Source of the DNA: JALORV01 sp963703945
Lineage (GTDB): Bacteria; Pseudomonadota; Gammaproteobacteria; Burkholderiales; Burkholderiaceae_F
Length of the DNA stretch: 64,000 nucleotides
Direction: 5' to 3'
Assembly (NCBI GenBank): GCA_963703945.1
Contig: CAVPGM010000015.1
Location: 40,794-104,793 of the forward strand
Below the pieces are notes generated by a model. The model saw nothing but the letters and a program-made list of their open reading frames with translations, ran no database searches and had not been told where the DNA came from. Shown piece after piece: positions 40,517 through 49,248 of this stretch. How positions within the stretch are numbered: position 1 is the stretch's first letter; the number at the start of each line of letters is the position of its first letter. The position numbers and the translations under genes were made by a program.

Positions 40517-41240
40517 GTGCCCAACACCTATGAGTTGCACGGCAGGAGCGCGCTCGTCACGGGCGGCGCCAAGGGTATCGGCCGTGCGATTGCCGTGTGC
40601 TTGTTGGCAAACGGCGCTCGCGTGCACATCTGGGATGTGGAGCCCGCTCGCATCGACGGCGCGGGAGCCGATGTGGTCGACATCCGGGATCCGGGCCAGA
40701 TTGCAGCCGCACTTGCGCGCGCCGATGGTGTCGGTGCACCGGACATCCTGGTCAACGATGCGGGCTACCTCGGGATGACGCAGGATTTTGTCGACCACTC
40801 GCCGGCGGACTGGCAGCGCATCGTCGCGGTCAACCTGCTGGGAACGATGCAGGTGACGCAGGCTGTCGTGCCGCTCATGCAGGCGCAACGGGGGCGGCCG
40901 CATCATCAACATGGGATCTCTGGCCGGCAAGGAAGGGCTGGCCCAGCTTGCCGCCTACTCGGCCGCCAGCGCCGGCGTCATTGCGTTCACCAAGGCGCTC
41001 AGCCGCGAGCTCGTAGGCCAGAACATCCTGGTCAACTGCGTCGCGCCGGGGCCGATCGACACCGAGATGATCCGCAATCTCGGTGACGCAGCCGTGCGTC
41101 AGATGATTGTCGACAGTCCGATGAAGCGGCTCGGAACGGCGGACGAAGTCGCGCAGCTTGTCGCCTGGCTCTGCTCGGACGCCAGCCGGTTCAATACCGG
41201 GGCAGTGTTCGATATGTCCGGCGGGCGAGCACGCTACTGA
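40517..41240 (+). CDS. Short-chain dehydrogenase/reductase, one apparent +1 frameshift
   Basis: About 240 residues, Rossmann fold. The cofactor loop is TGGAKGIGRAIA and the family NNAG motif reads NDAGY. Removing one G of the GGGGG run near 40895 joins MQAQRGGR to IINMGSLAGKEGLAQLAAYS. The active-site region is INMGSLAGKEG..AAYSAASAG: the catalytic Ser and Tyr are present, but the usual Tyr-x3-Lys lysine position is Ser. GTG start at 40517, directly after the repeat element, so any upstream promoter or ribosome site must come from the element. Substrate unknown; FabG-like proteins are the nearest relatives. Confidence 0.82.
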
Positions 41241-41258
41241 CCCGGCTGCAGGATGCAA

Positions 41259-41280
41259 AAGGGGCGCCTCTGCGCCCCTT
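41259..41280. terminator. Bidirectional terminator between convergent genes
   Basis: AAGGGGCGC and GCGCCCCTT pair perfectly around CTCT. On the minus strand the hairpin is followed by TTTT, which suits the parvulin gene; on the plus strand it closes the SDR gene. Confidence 0.8.
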
Positions 41281-41317
41281 ATTGGCCATCGCGGCGAAAT
41301 CGCGCCGCCTGGGCCCG

Positions 41318-42091
41318 CTACTGGATCTTCGCGTTCTTGGTCACGTTCTGCACGAATGCCTGGGCCTTTTGCTGCTGCAGTGATTCGCGGATCTGCGGAG
41401 CTACCTGTTCCAGCGGCGGAAACTGGGTGTCGCGGACGTCGTCCAGCCGGATCACGTGCCAGCCGAACTGGGTCTGCACCGGAACCTCGGTCGTTTCGCC
41501 CTTCTTCAGCTTCGTCAGCGCCTCGGCAAAGGGCTTCACATAGGCATCCGGGGCGGCCCAGTCGAGATCGCCGCCGTTGGCTGCCGAGCCTGTGTCCTTC
41601 GACTTTTTGGCGAGGTCCTCGAACTTGGCGCCCTTTTTCAGTTGCTCGACGATCACCACCGCGTCGGCCTGGTTGTCGACCAGGATGTGGCGGACGCGGT
41701 ACTCCTTGCTTCCGACCGACGCCTTCTGCTTGTCGTACTCGGCCTGAACCTGAGCATCGGTGATGGGATTCTTGGTCATCTCGTCGCGCAGCAGCGCCTG
41801 GATCAGCGTGTTCTGCCGCTGCACGTCGAGCATGAACTTGACTTCAGCCTGCTCGGGAATGCCGCGCTTGCTCGCTTCCTGCAGCAGCACTTCGTTTTGA
41901 ATCAGGCGCTCCTTGACCATCTTGCGCAGTTCCGGCGAATCCTTCTGCCCCTGCTTGACCAGTTCCTTGACCCACGCGTCTTCGCGCGCTTTCGGAATCG
42001 GCTTGTTGTTGACGACGGCGACGTTCTGCGCGAGCGCGAGTCCGCTCACCAGAGCGAGGGCCGCAAAAAGACCGGTGCGTTGCATGAGCAT
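41318..42091 (-). CDS. Periplasmic parvulin-type peptidyl-prolyl isomerase
   Basis: A 257-residue exported foldase. The signal peptide (MQRTGLFAALALVSGLALA) is followed by QNVAVVNNKPIPKAREDAWV, a SurA-N-like helical region (residues ~35-130) and a PpiC rotamase domain: YRVRHILVDNQADAVVIVEQ, NGGDLDWAAPDAYVKPFAEA and VQTQFGWHVIRLDDVRD. The start at 42091 overlaps the bolA stop (TGATG); an ATG six bases further in is equally possible. Last gene of the selO-msrB-yciB-bolA group, ending at a bidirectional terminator. Confidence 0.9.
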   Translation of the reverse strand: MLMQRTGLFAALALVSGLALAQNVAVVNNKPIPKAREDAWVKELVKQGQKDSPELRKMVKERLIQNEVLLQEASKRGIPEQAEVKFMLDVQRQNTLIQALLRDEMTKNPITDAQVQAEYDKQKASVGSKEYRVRHILVDNQADAVVIVEQLKKGAKFEDLAKKSKDTGSAANGGDLDWAAPDAYVKPFAEALTKLKKGETTEVPVQTQFGWHVIRLDDVRDTQFPPLEQVAPQIRESLQQQKAQAFVQNVTKNAKIQ

Positions 42092-42402
42092 CAGTGTCCA
42101 GAGGAATGAATGGGAGGCGGCGCCGAGCCGTGGACCACCTCGTCAGGCGCCAGCAGCGTCATGGCGAGAGCGTGGATCTCGCGCTGCATCAAATCGGCGA
42201 GCGCATCATACACGAGGCGATGTCGCATCACCCTCGGTTGACCCGCGAATGCGGCACTGACCAGGGTCATCCGGTAATGCCCCCCGCCTGCTGCCGCGCC
42301 CGGGTGTCCCGCGTGCAACGCGCTTTCATCCTCGATGGCGAGTTCGATCGGCTCGAGCATGCCGAGGCGTTCGCGCATGCGCCGCACCGTCGCCTCAGGC
42401 AT
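42091..42402 (-). CDS. bolA: BolA-family protein
   Basis: A 103-residue protein of the BolA/IbaG family, which partners monothiol glutaredoxins and affects cell shape and stress responses. The family core is ALHAGHPGAAAGGGHYRMTL, followed by MRHRLVYDALADLMQREIHAL. It overlaps yciB by eight bases upstream and the parvulin start by one base downstream, so it is translated from one operon. Confidence 0.9.
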   Translation of the reverse strand: MPEATVRRMRERLGMLEPIELAIEDESALHAGHPGAAAGGGHYRMTLVSAAFAGQPRVMRHRLVYDALADLMQREIHALAMTLLAPDEVVHGSAPPPIHSSGH

Positions 42403-43024
42403 CTTCCGGTGTCTCCTTCATGTGTCGCGCCAGATAGATGCCGATCGCCAGCGTGAACGCCATCGTGAGACCGAACAGGCCGAACAGCTTGAAATTGACC
42501 CACGTCTCGGTCGACACCGAATAGGCGACCGCGAGGTTGACGACGCCCATGACCGCGAAGAAGGCGATCCAGGCCCACAGCAATCTTGTCCAGACCGCAT
42601 CCGGGGCGGCGATCTGCTCGCCCAGCAGCGAACGCACCAGGTTCCTGCCCCAGATGAACTGACCGGCCGCGAGCGCGCTGCCGAACAGCCAGTACAGGAT
42701 GCTCGGCTTCCACTTGATGAAGGTCTCATCGTGGAACCAGATGGTTGCGCCACCGAACACCACGATCACGGCCAGACTGATCCACAGCATCGCGTCGACT
42801 TTCCGGCCGCGAGCGAGCAACCCTCCGACCTGCACGGCGGAAGCGGCGATCGCCACGGCCGTGGCGAGCAGGATCGGCGCCTGATCAGGCGGCACCGTGC
42901 CGTCGCCGATCATCCAGCCAAGCGAGGTGCCAGCGAGCGCAAGCGATTGCTGCGGATACGCGCTCGCGACCTTGAAAGTCGCGAAGAACAGGATGACCGG
43001 CAGCAGGTCGAACAGCAGCTTCAT
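42395..43024 (-). CDS. yciB: Inner-membrane protein YciB/IspA (septation protein A)
   Basis: A 209-residue integral membrane protein with about five to six hydrophobic helices. The start MKLLFDLLPVILFFATFKVA and the DETFIKWKPSILYWLFG block are diagnostic of the YciB (intracellular septation) family, which influences envelope synthesis and division. Its ATG overlaps the msrB TGA (ATGA). Normal length; no defects. Confidence 0.94.
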   Translation of the reverse strand: MKLLFDLLPVILFFATFKVASAYPQQSLALAGTSLGWMIGDGTVPPDQAPILLATAVAIAASAVQVGGLLARGRKVDAMLWISLAVIVVFGGATIWFHDETFIKWKPSILYWLFGSALAAGQFIWGRNLVRSLLGEQIAAPDAVWTRLLWAWIAFFAVMGVVNLAVAYSVSTETWVNFKLFGLFGLTMAFTLAIGIYLARHMKETPEDA

Positions 43025-43434
43025 CGGGCTTCCTGTCCGGCCGGCGTTGGTTCGAAAGTCAGCGCGGCCGAATTGATGCAGTAGCGCAATCCGGTCGGCG
43101 GGGGGCCGTCCGGAAACACATGGCCGAGATGGGAATCGCACACGTTGCAGATGATCTCGGTGCGCACCATGCCGTGGCTGGAGTCGCGCTGCTCGCGCAC
43201 ATTTGCCGGGTCGATCGCCCTGAAATAGCTGGGCCAGCCGCAGCCCGAGTCGAACTTGGTATCGGAAGCGAACAGCGGCGTGCCGCAGGCCACGCAGCGA
43301 TAGATCCCGTGCTCGTGATGGTCCCAGTAGCGGCCGGTGAACGGGCGTTCGGTTCCCTTCGCGCGCGTCACCGAGTATTCGATCGGTGACAGCTGTGCCT
43401 TCCATTCGGCATCGGACTTCCTTACCTTGTCCAT
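43021..43434 (-). CDS. msrB: Peptide-methionine (R)-S-oxide reductase MsrB
   Basis: A 137-residue repair enzyme that reduces methionine-R-sulfoxide. Two Cys pairs (CVACGTPLF and CNVCDSHLG) bind structural zinc. FDSGCGWPSYF and GLRYCINSAALTF carry the resolving and catalytic Cys regions. Start MDKVRKSDAEWKAQL at 43434. It lies ten bases behind selO and overlaps yciB, so it belongs to the redox/envelope operon. Confidence 0.95.
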   Translation of the reverse strand: MDKVRKSDAEWKAQLSPIEYSVTRAKGTERPFTGRYWDHHEHGIYRCVACGTPLFASDTKFDSGCGWPSYFRAIDPANVREQRDSSHGMVRTEIICNVCDSHLGHVFPDGPPPTGLRYCINSAALTFEPTPAGQEAR

Positions 43435-43444
43435 AAGCGAACTC

Positions 43445-44983
43445 CTAGGAAGAGCACGACAGGTGCAGCGACTGCGCCCAGTCCGGCGGCTCGGCTGCGT
43501 ATTCCTCGCGCCCCGGCTGTTCGTCGTACGGATGTTCGAGCACCTCGAGCAGGCGCGCCAGTTCCGCGTAATCGCGCGCTGCCTCGTCGCCGCGTGCCTG
43601 CCGGATCGCAACCTCGGCCAGGTGATTGCGCAGGACGAATTTCGGATTGACCCGGTTCATGCGTTGCTCGCGCTCGTCGTCGACACTGCCTTCGGCGGCC
43701 AGACGGGAGCGGTAGCGGGCCGCCCAGGCATCGAAGGCAGCACGATCGATGACCAGGTCGCGCACCGCGGCGTCGTCGGCCGGCGAGTGAGCGTCGATGC
43801 GCAGCGTCGCGAGCCTGCGCCAGAAGCGCGTCCAGTCGGTGCGGTTCGAGTTCAGCAACTGCATCAGATCGGCGATCAGCGCATCGTCGTCCGGCTGCGT
43901 GGTCATCAGTCCGAGCTTGGCGTGGAACACGGCCGAGATCGCTTGCGGATATTCATCGAGGTAGGTGTCGATCGCCGCCTTGGTCGCATCGACGTCATCG
44001 GTCAGCGGCACCATCGCCTGCCCCAGCGCGTACAGGTTCCAGTGGCCGATCTGCGGCTGCATGTCATAGGCGTAGCGGCCATGCTGGTCGCTGTGGTTGC
44101 AGATATGCCCGGCATCGAAACCGTCGAGAAAGCCGTACGGGCCATAGTCGATCGTCAATCCGAGGATCGACATGTTGTCGGTATTCAGGACCCCATGGCA
44201 GAAGCCAACGCCCTGCCACTGGGCGACCAGCCGCGCGGTCCGGCGGGCGACCTGTTCCAGGAACGACAGATAAGGCTGCGGGCTGGAGCGACAGTCCGGA
44301 TAGAAACGGTCGATTACGAGATCGGCGAGCAGCCGCAGTTCGTCGTGCTGACCGGTCCAGTAGAAGTATTCGAACGTGCCGAAGCGGATGAAGCTGGGCG
44401 CGAGGCGCGTGACGACCGCGGCGGTCTCGACGGTTTCACGGATAACCGGCGTATCCGAGCCGGTGACCGCGAGCGCGCGCGTGGTCGGGATGCCCAGCGC
44501 ATGCATCGCTTCGGAAGCCAGGAATTCGCGGATCGACGATCGCAGCACCGCACGGCCGTCGCCCATTCGCGAGTAAGGGGTCTTGCCGGCGCCCTTCAAC
44601 TGCACTTCCCAGGGCTGGCCGTCACGGCCGGTGATCTCGCCGAGCAGCAATGCTCGTCCATCGCCCAGCCGCGGGACGTACACGCCGAACTGGTGCCCGG
44701 AATACACCGCGGCCAGCGGTTCGCTCCCGGCAAATCTGGAGTTGCCCGACAGCGCTTCGATCGCGTCGCGACGTCCGGAGAGGTCCTGCGGAAGTCCGAG
44801 CAGTTCGGCCGCGGACCTGGACCAGGCGACGAGATAGGGCTGTGGCAGCGGCGTGGGTGCCACCCGGCTGTAGAAGGCTGGCGGCATGCGGGCGAACGCG
44901 CTGTCGAGGGCGACGCCCAGATCCACCGCCTGGGCGCGTAGGCCCGCGGCGGATCCGACTGGGGAAAGCACGGGGGTGTCCAA
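43445..44983 (-). CDS. selO: Protein adenylyltransferase SelO (YdiU/UPF0061)
   Basis: Pseudokinase-fold enzyme that transfers AMP to Ser/Thr/Tyr of redox proteins. The 512-residue product contains PRLGDGRALLLGEITGRDG, the glycine-rich region LKGAGKTPYSRMGDGRAVLR, and the metal-binding loop GVLNTDNMSILGLTIDYGP. The C-terminus ends HLSCSS; the Cys matches the position of selenocysteine in eukaryotic SelO. TTG is taken as start because GGAG lies seven bases upstream, family sequence begins soon after, and the longer ORF has no family match there. First gene of a group with msrB, yciB, bolA and a parvulin. Confidence 0.92.
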   Translation of the reverse strand: MDTPVLSPVGSAAGLRAQAVDLGVALDSAFARMPPAFYSRVAPTPLPQPYLVAWSRSAAELLGLPQDLSGRRDAIEALSGNSRFAGSEPLAAVYSGHQFGVYVPRLGDGRALLLGEITGRDGQPWEVQLKGAGKTPYSRMGDGRAVLRSSIREFLASEAMHALGIPTTRALAVTGSDTPVIRETVETAAVVTRLAPSFIRFGTFEYFYWTGQHDELRLLADLVIDRFYPDCRSSPQPYLSFLEQVARRTARLVAQWQGVGFCHGVLNTDNMSILGLTIDYGPYGFLDGFDAGHICNHSDQHGRYAYDMQPQIGHWNLYALGQAMVPLTDDVDATKAAIDTYLDEYPQAISAVFHAKLGLMTTQPDDDALIADLMQLLNSNRTDWTRFWRRLATLRIDAHSPADDAAVRDLVIDRAAFDAWAARYRSRLAAEGSVDDEREQRMNRVNPKFVLRNHLAEVAIRQARGDEAARDYAELARLLEVLEHPYDEQPGREEYAAEPPDWAQSLHLSCSS

Positions 44984-45159
44984 CGGGGATCTCCGAATGA
45001 CGATTCTACGGGGCGCGGTCGACTCGGCTTCCCCGGAGCACGGGCCGCGGTGCGACTTGACGGCTGCGCAGCAACTCTTGAGCATCTGGGGACGACTGGA
45101 CCGCATCCAATAGCGCGCGGTCAGCCGACACGCGCGACAGCTCACACGGGGGGACCACC

Positions 45160-46803
45160 ATGTTGCAAGGACTGATGATGCGCACGCCGCTGCTCATCTC
45201 GTCGCTGATCAAGCACGCCGACCGCCACCACGGTGACACGGAGATCGTGTCGCGCCGTGTCGAGGGCGACATCCATCGGTACACCTACCGCGAACTGCAC
45301 CGGCGTTCGCGTCAACTCGCCAATGCACTGGACGGGCTTGGAATCCGCGCCAGCGACCGGGTCGCCACGCTGGCGTGGAACGGCTACCGGCACATGGAGC
45401 TGTACTTCGCCGTGTCCGGTTCGGGCAATGTGCTGCACACCATCAACCCGCGGCTGCACCCCGAGCAGATCGCCTGGATCGTCAATCACGCCGAGGACCG
45501 GGCCCTGTTCTTCGACCTCACCTTCCTGCCGCTGATCGCAGCCGTGGCGCCGCATTGCAAGACCGTGCAGCACTGGGTCGCCATGACGGACCGCGCGCAC
45601 ATGCCGGCGGCGCCCGGCGGCGTCGAGCTGAAGTGCTACGAGGATGTCCTCGGCAGTCATTCGGACCACTACGTCTGGCCCGAGTTCGATGAGAACGCAG
45701 CCTCGTCGATGTGCTACACGTCGGGCACCACCGGAAACCCCAAGGCGGCGCTGTTCAGCCATCGATCGACAGTGCTGCACACCTATGGCGCGGCGCTGCC
45801 GGATGCACTCAACGTCTCCGCGCGCGACGTGATACTGCCGGTGGTGCCGATGTTCCATGTCAACGCTTGGGGGCTGCCGTACGTGGCGCCGATGGTCGGC
45901 TGCAAGCTCGTCTTCCCGGGCCCGCACCTCGACGGCAAATCGCTGTTTGAGCTGTTCGAGACGGAAAAGGTGACCTGCTCGGCCGGCGTGCCGACGGTGT
46001 GGCAGGGGCTGCTGACTCACATGGAAGCGAACGGCCTGCGGTTCTCGACGATGAACCGCACCGTGATCGGGGGGTCCGCTTGCCCGCCGGCGATGATCAA
46101 GCTGTTTCAGGACAAGTACGGCGTTCATGTGCTGCACGCCTGGGGAATGACCGAGATGAGCCCGCTGGGAACCGCCTGCACATTCAAGAACCGGCATCTC
46201 GACCTGCCGCCGGCAGAGCGCGTCAAGGTGCAGTACAAGCAGGGGCGGGTGCTCTATGGGGTCGACATGAAGATCGTCGGAGACGACGGCGGCGACCTTC
46301 CGTGGGACGGCACCTCGTTCGGCGACCTGCTGGTTCGCGGACCCTGGGTCGTACGTGAGTACTACAAGTCCGACGGCGGAAATCCGCTGAGGACCGACGA
46401 CGAAGGCGCCTGGTTCCCGACTGGCGACGTCGCGACGATCGACCCCGACGGCTTCATGCAGATCACGGACCGCAGCAAGGACGTGATCAAATCGGGCGGG
46501 GAGTGGATCAGTTCGATCGAAATCGAGAACATCGCGGTGTCGCATCCAGCAGTCGCGATGGCCGCCTGCATCGGCGTGGCCCATCCGAAGTGGGACGAGC
46601 GGCCACTGCTGGTAGTCGTGAAGAAGCCCAATGCCTCCATTTCGCGGGAAGAGGTGCTGGCACATTTCGAAGGCAAGGTCGCCAAGTGGCAGGTGCCTGA
46701 CGACGTTGCGTTCGTCGACTCGATTCCCCTTGGGGCGACCGGCAAGATGCTGAAGACCCGCTTGCGTGAGCAGTTCGCCGGCTACGTGCTGCCGACGGCG
46801 TGA
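45160..46803 (+). CDS. Acyl-CoA synthetase, 3-(methylthio)propionyl-CoA ligase-like
   Basis: ATP-dependent CoA ligase (547 residues) that activates a carboxylic acid. ANL-superfamily motifs: MCYTSGTTGNPKAALFSH near residue 190 (P-loop-like), HAWGMTEMSPLGTAC near 330, GAWFPTGDVATIDPDGFMQI near 415 and the C-terminal hinge DRSKDVIKSGGEWISSIEIE with the terminal catalytic Lys in GATGKMLKTRLRE. Close to the medium-chain/DmdB-like group. It starts the plus-strand catabolic cluster, 112 bases before the Liv-type binding protein, and probably acts on the imported acid. Confidence 0.9.
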   Translation: MLQGLMMRTPLLISSLIKHADRHHGDTEIVSRRVEGDIHRYTYRELHRRSRQLANALDGLGIRASDRVATLAWNGYRHMELYFAVSGSGNVLHTINPRLHPEQIAWIVNHAEDRALFFDLTFLPLIAAVAPHCKTVQHWVAMTDRAHMPAAPGGVELKCYEDVLGSHSDHYVWPEFDENAASSMCYTSGTTGNPKAALFSHRSTVLHTYGAALPDALNVSARDVILPVVPMFHVNAWGLPYVAPMVGCKLVFPGPHLDGKSLFELFETEKVTCSAGVPTVWQGLLTHMEANGLRFSTMNRTVIGGSACPPAMIKLFQDKYGVHVLHAWGMTEMSPLGTACTFKNRHLDLPPAERVKVQYKQGRVLYGVDMKIVGDDGGDLPWDGTSFGDLLVRGPWVVREYYKSDGGNPLRTDDEGAWFPTGDVATIDPDGFMQITDRSKDVIKSGGEWISSIEIENIAVSHPAVAMAACIGVAHPKWDERPLLVVVKKPNASISREEVLAHFEGKVAKWQVPDDVAFVDSIPLGATGKMLKTRLREQFAGYVLPTA

Positions 46804-46915
46804 TGACGACCGCCAGTGGCCGGCCGGCAGTGCGGCTTTACCACTGCAGTGGCGGCCAGTATTCTGTGCCGCGCATCGCGGTTTCGCGGGCGACATAACT
46901 ATTCGGGAGACACAG

Positions 46916-48227
46916 ATGAGCCGTCGTCATGCCCTGGCATGGATCGTGGTTGGCGCGATGTCGGTGCTCGCGGCACCGGCGTTTGCGCAGGGCAAGGGCA
47001 CCCAAGCCACCAAGGCGGCCACACCGGCAGCGGCCGCGCTGCCGGCACAGACCGTCAGGATCGCCTTCATCGATCCGCTGTCAGGTCCGTTTGCTGGAGT
47101 CGGCACAAACCTTCTGCACCACTTCCAGTTCATGACGGAAATCGTGAATGCACAGCAGCTGGCGGGGCCCGGCATCAAGTTCGAGCTCGTGCCGTTCGAC
47201 AACAAAGCCTCGCCGCAGGAAAGCCTGACGATGCTGAAGCAGGTCATCGACCAGGGCATCCGCTTCGTCACCCAGGGAAACGGCTCGGGTGTGGCGCTCG
47301 CGCTGATCGACGCGATTGAGAAGCACAACGAGCGCAATCCGGCGCAGTCGATCGTGTTCCTCAACTACGCGGCGGTCGACCCTGACCTGACGAACAGCAA
47401 GTGCAGCTTCTGGCACTTCCGGTTCGATGCGAACACCGACATGAAGATGGAAGCCCTGACGACCTACATCAAGGCTCGTCCGGAGGTTAAGAACGTCTTC
47501 CTGATCAACCAGAACTATTCGCACGGACAGCAGGTTTCGCGCGTCGCCAAGGAGCAGCTGGCCATCAAGCGGCCCGACATCAAGATCGTCGGTGACGACC
47601 TGCACCCGCTCGGCCAGGTGCGAGATTTCTCGCCGTACATCGCCAAGATGCGGGCGTCGAATGCCGACACCATCATCACCGGCAACTGGGGCCCGGATCT
47701 CGCGCTGCTGGTGCGTGCCGCCCGAGACGCCGGGTTTGAACGCCAACTTCTACACGTACTACGCCGGTGTCATCGGCACGCCGACGGCGATCGGTGCGGC
47801 CGGCGAAAACCACATCCGCCAGGTGTCGTACTGGCATCCGAACATCGTCCCGGGCTATCCGTACGAAAAGATGCTGCTGGACTTCAAGAAGCGCTTCAAC
47901 GAGGAGTGGTACACCGTCGCGAGCTTCACCAGCCTCACGCTGCTGGCCGAAGGCATCAAGCGCGCGCAGTCGACCGACCCGATGAAGGTGGCCTACGCGA
48001 TGGAAGGCGTCAAGCTGACGGTTCCGCACGGCGAGATCGAGATGCGCGCGACCGACCACCAGTTGCTCCAGCCGCTGTGGATTGCCTCCTGGACCAAGGT
48101 CGGCGGGCCGAACAAGTACGACATCGAGAAGACGGGCTACACATGGAAGACCGAAGTCTCGTATCCGACCTACGTCGCATCGCAACCGACCAGCTGCCAG
48201 ATGAAACGTCCCGCACGCGCGCAGTAA
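46916..48227 (+). CDS. Liv-type ABC transporter substrate-binding protein, one apparent +1 frameshift
   Basis: Periplasmic binding protein of the branched-chain amino-acid/amide (HAAT) family, about 436 residues. Signal peptide MSRRHALAWIVVGAMSVLAA..AFA; the mature part begins with VRIAFIDPLSGPFAGVGTNL. ADTIITGNWGPDLALLVRAA is followed by a break near 47737, where one T removed gives DAGLNANFYTYYAGVIGTP. The atypical C-terminus and neighbours suggest the ligand is a carboxylic or aromatic acid, not leucine. ATG with GGGAGA upstream. A strong hairpin separates it from the permease genes. Confidence 0.9.
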
Positions 48228-48248
48228 GCTGCGCTCGATCACAATCCG

Positions 48249-48274
48249 CCGGCCCGGATTTCCGGGCCGGTTTT
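48249..48274 (+). terminator. Intercistronic terminator/attenuator within the Liv operon
   Basis: CCGGCCCGGA and TCCGGGCCGG form a perfect 10-bp stem with a 2-base loop, followed by TTTTCTTT. It stands between the binding protein and the first permease. Partial read-through would give the usual excess of binding protein over membrane subunits. Confidence 0.8.
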
Positions 48275-48291
48275 CTTTCGACGCCTGTTCC

Positions 48292-49248
48292 GTGTTCGAA
48301 ACGACCCTGAGCCAGCTCCTGTATGGCGTGAGCTACGGCTTGCTGCTGTTCATGCTGGCGGCCGGACTGACGCTGATCTTCTCGATGATGGGGGTGCTGA
48401 ACTTCGCTCACGCCAGCTTCTACATGCTGGGCGCCTATGCCGCGTATCAGTTGAGCACGTGGCTGGGATTCTGGCCCGCACTGGTGCTGGCGCCGGCGCT
48501 GCTGTTCGTCATCGGCGCGGCGGTCGAACGGTGGGGGCTGCGACGCGTGCACCAGTGGGGCCACGTGCCGGAGTTGCTGTTCACGTTCGGACTGTCGTAC
48601 ATCATCGTCGAACTGGTCCAGGTCATCTGGGGCCGCGCCGCCGTGCCTTATCGGGTGCCGGCGGAACTCGACGGCCCGGTCGGCTGGATGCAGGCCTTCG
48701 GCGTCACCTTCCCGCAGTACCGACTGTTCATGATGGCGGTGGCGATCGGCATGCTGGCCGCCATCTGGCTGGTGCTGACACGCACCCGCATCGGGCTGGT
48801 GATCCAGGCAGCGCTGACCCACCCGCACCAGGTCGAAGCGCTCGGGCACAACGTTCCGCGTGTGTTCATGCTGGTGTTCGGTAGCGGTTCCGCGCTGGCC
48901 GGACTGGCCGGCGTGGTCGGCGGCAATGCCTTCGTCACCGAGCCGGCCATGGCCGGAACCGTGGGTGCGATCGTGTTCGTCGTGATCGTTGTCGGCGGCA
49001 TGGGGTCCCTGGCCGGTGCGTTCGTCGCCGCGCTCCTGATCGGGCTGCTCGAAAGCTTCGGCAAGGTCTCCGACTACTCGGGGGTAAAGCTGCTTTCCTC
49101 GCTCGGCGTCCAAGCGGCGCCGGACGGCGTGTTCTACCCGCTGCTGAAACTCTCGGTATCGCAGGTCGCGCCGGTGCTGCCGTACCTGCTGCTGGTGCTG
49201 ATCCTGATCGTCCGGCCCAAGGGCCTTTTGGGAACGCGGGAAGACTAG
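48292..49248 (+). CDS. livH: Liv-type ABC transporter permease LivH
   Basis: Integral membrane subunit (318 residues, ~8 helices). GTG start (VFETTLSQLLYGVSYGLLLF), then NFAHASFYMLGAYAAYQ, the family block ALGHNVPRVFMLVFGSGSAL and the EAA-like loop VVGGMGSLAGAFVAALLIGL. The start is set by the distance from the intercistronic hairpin and by the family N-terminus. The stop TAG is immediately followed by the livM ATG. Confidence 0.92.
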   Translation: MFETTLSQLLYGVSYGLLLFMLAAGLTLIFSMMGVLNFAHASFYMLGAYAAYQLSTWLGFWPALVLAPALLFVIGAAVERWGLRRVHQWGHVPELLFTFGLSYIIVELVQVIWGRAAVPYRVPAELDGPVGWMQAFGVTFPQYRLFMMAVAIGMLAAIWLVLTRTRIGLVIQAALTHPHQVEALGHNVPRVFMLVFGSGSALAGLAGVVGGNAFVTEPAMAGTVGAIVFVVIVVGGMGSLAGAFVAALLIGLLESFGKVSDYSGVKLLSSLGVQAAPDGVFYPLLKLSVSQVAPVLPYLLLVLILIVRPKGLLGTRED

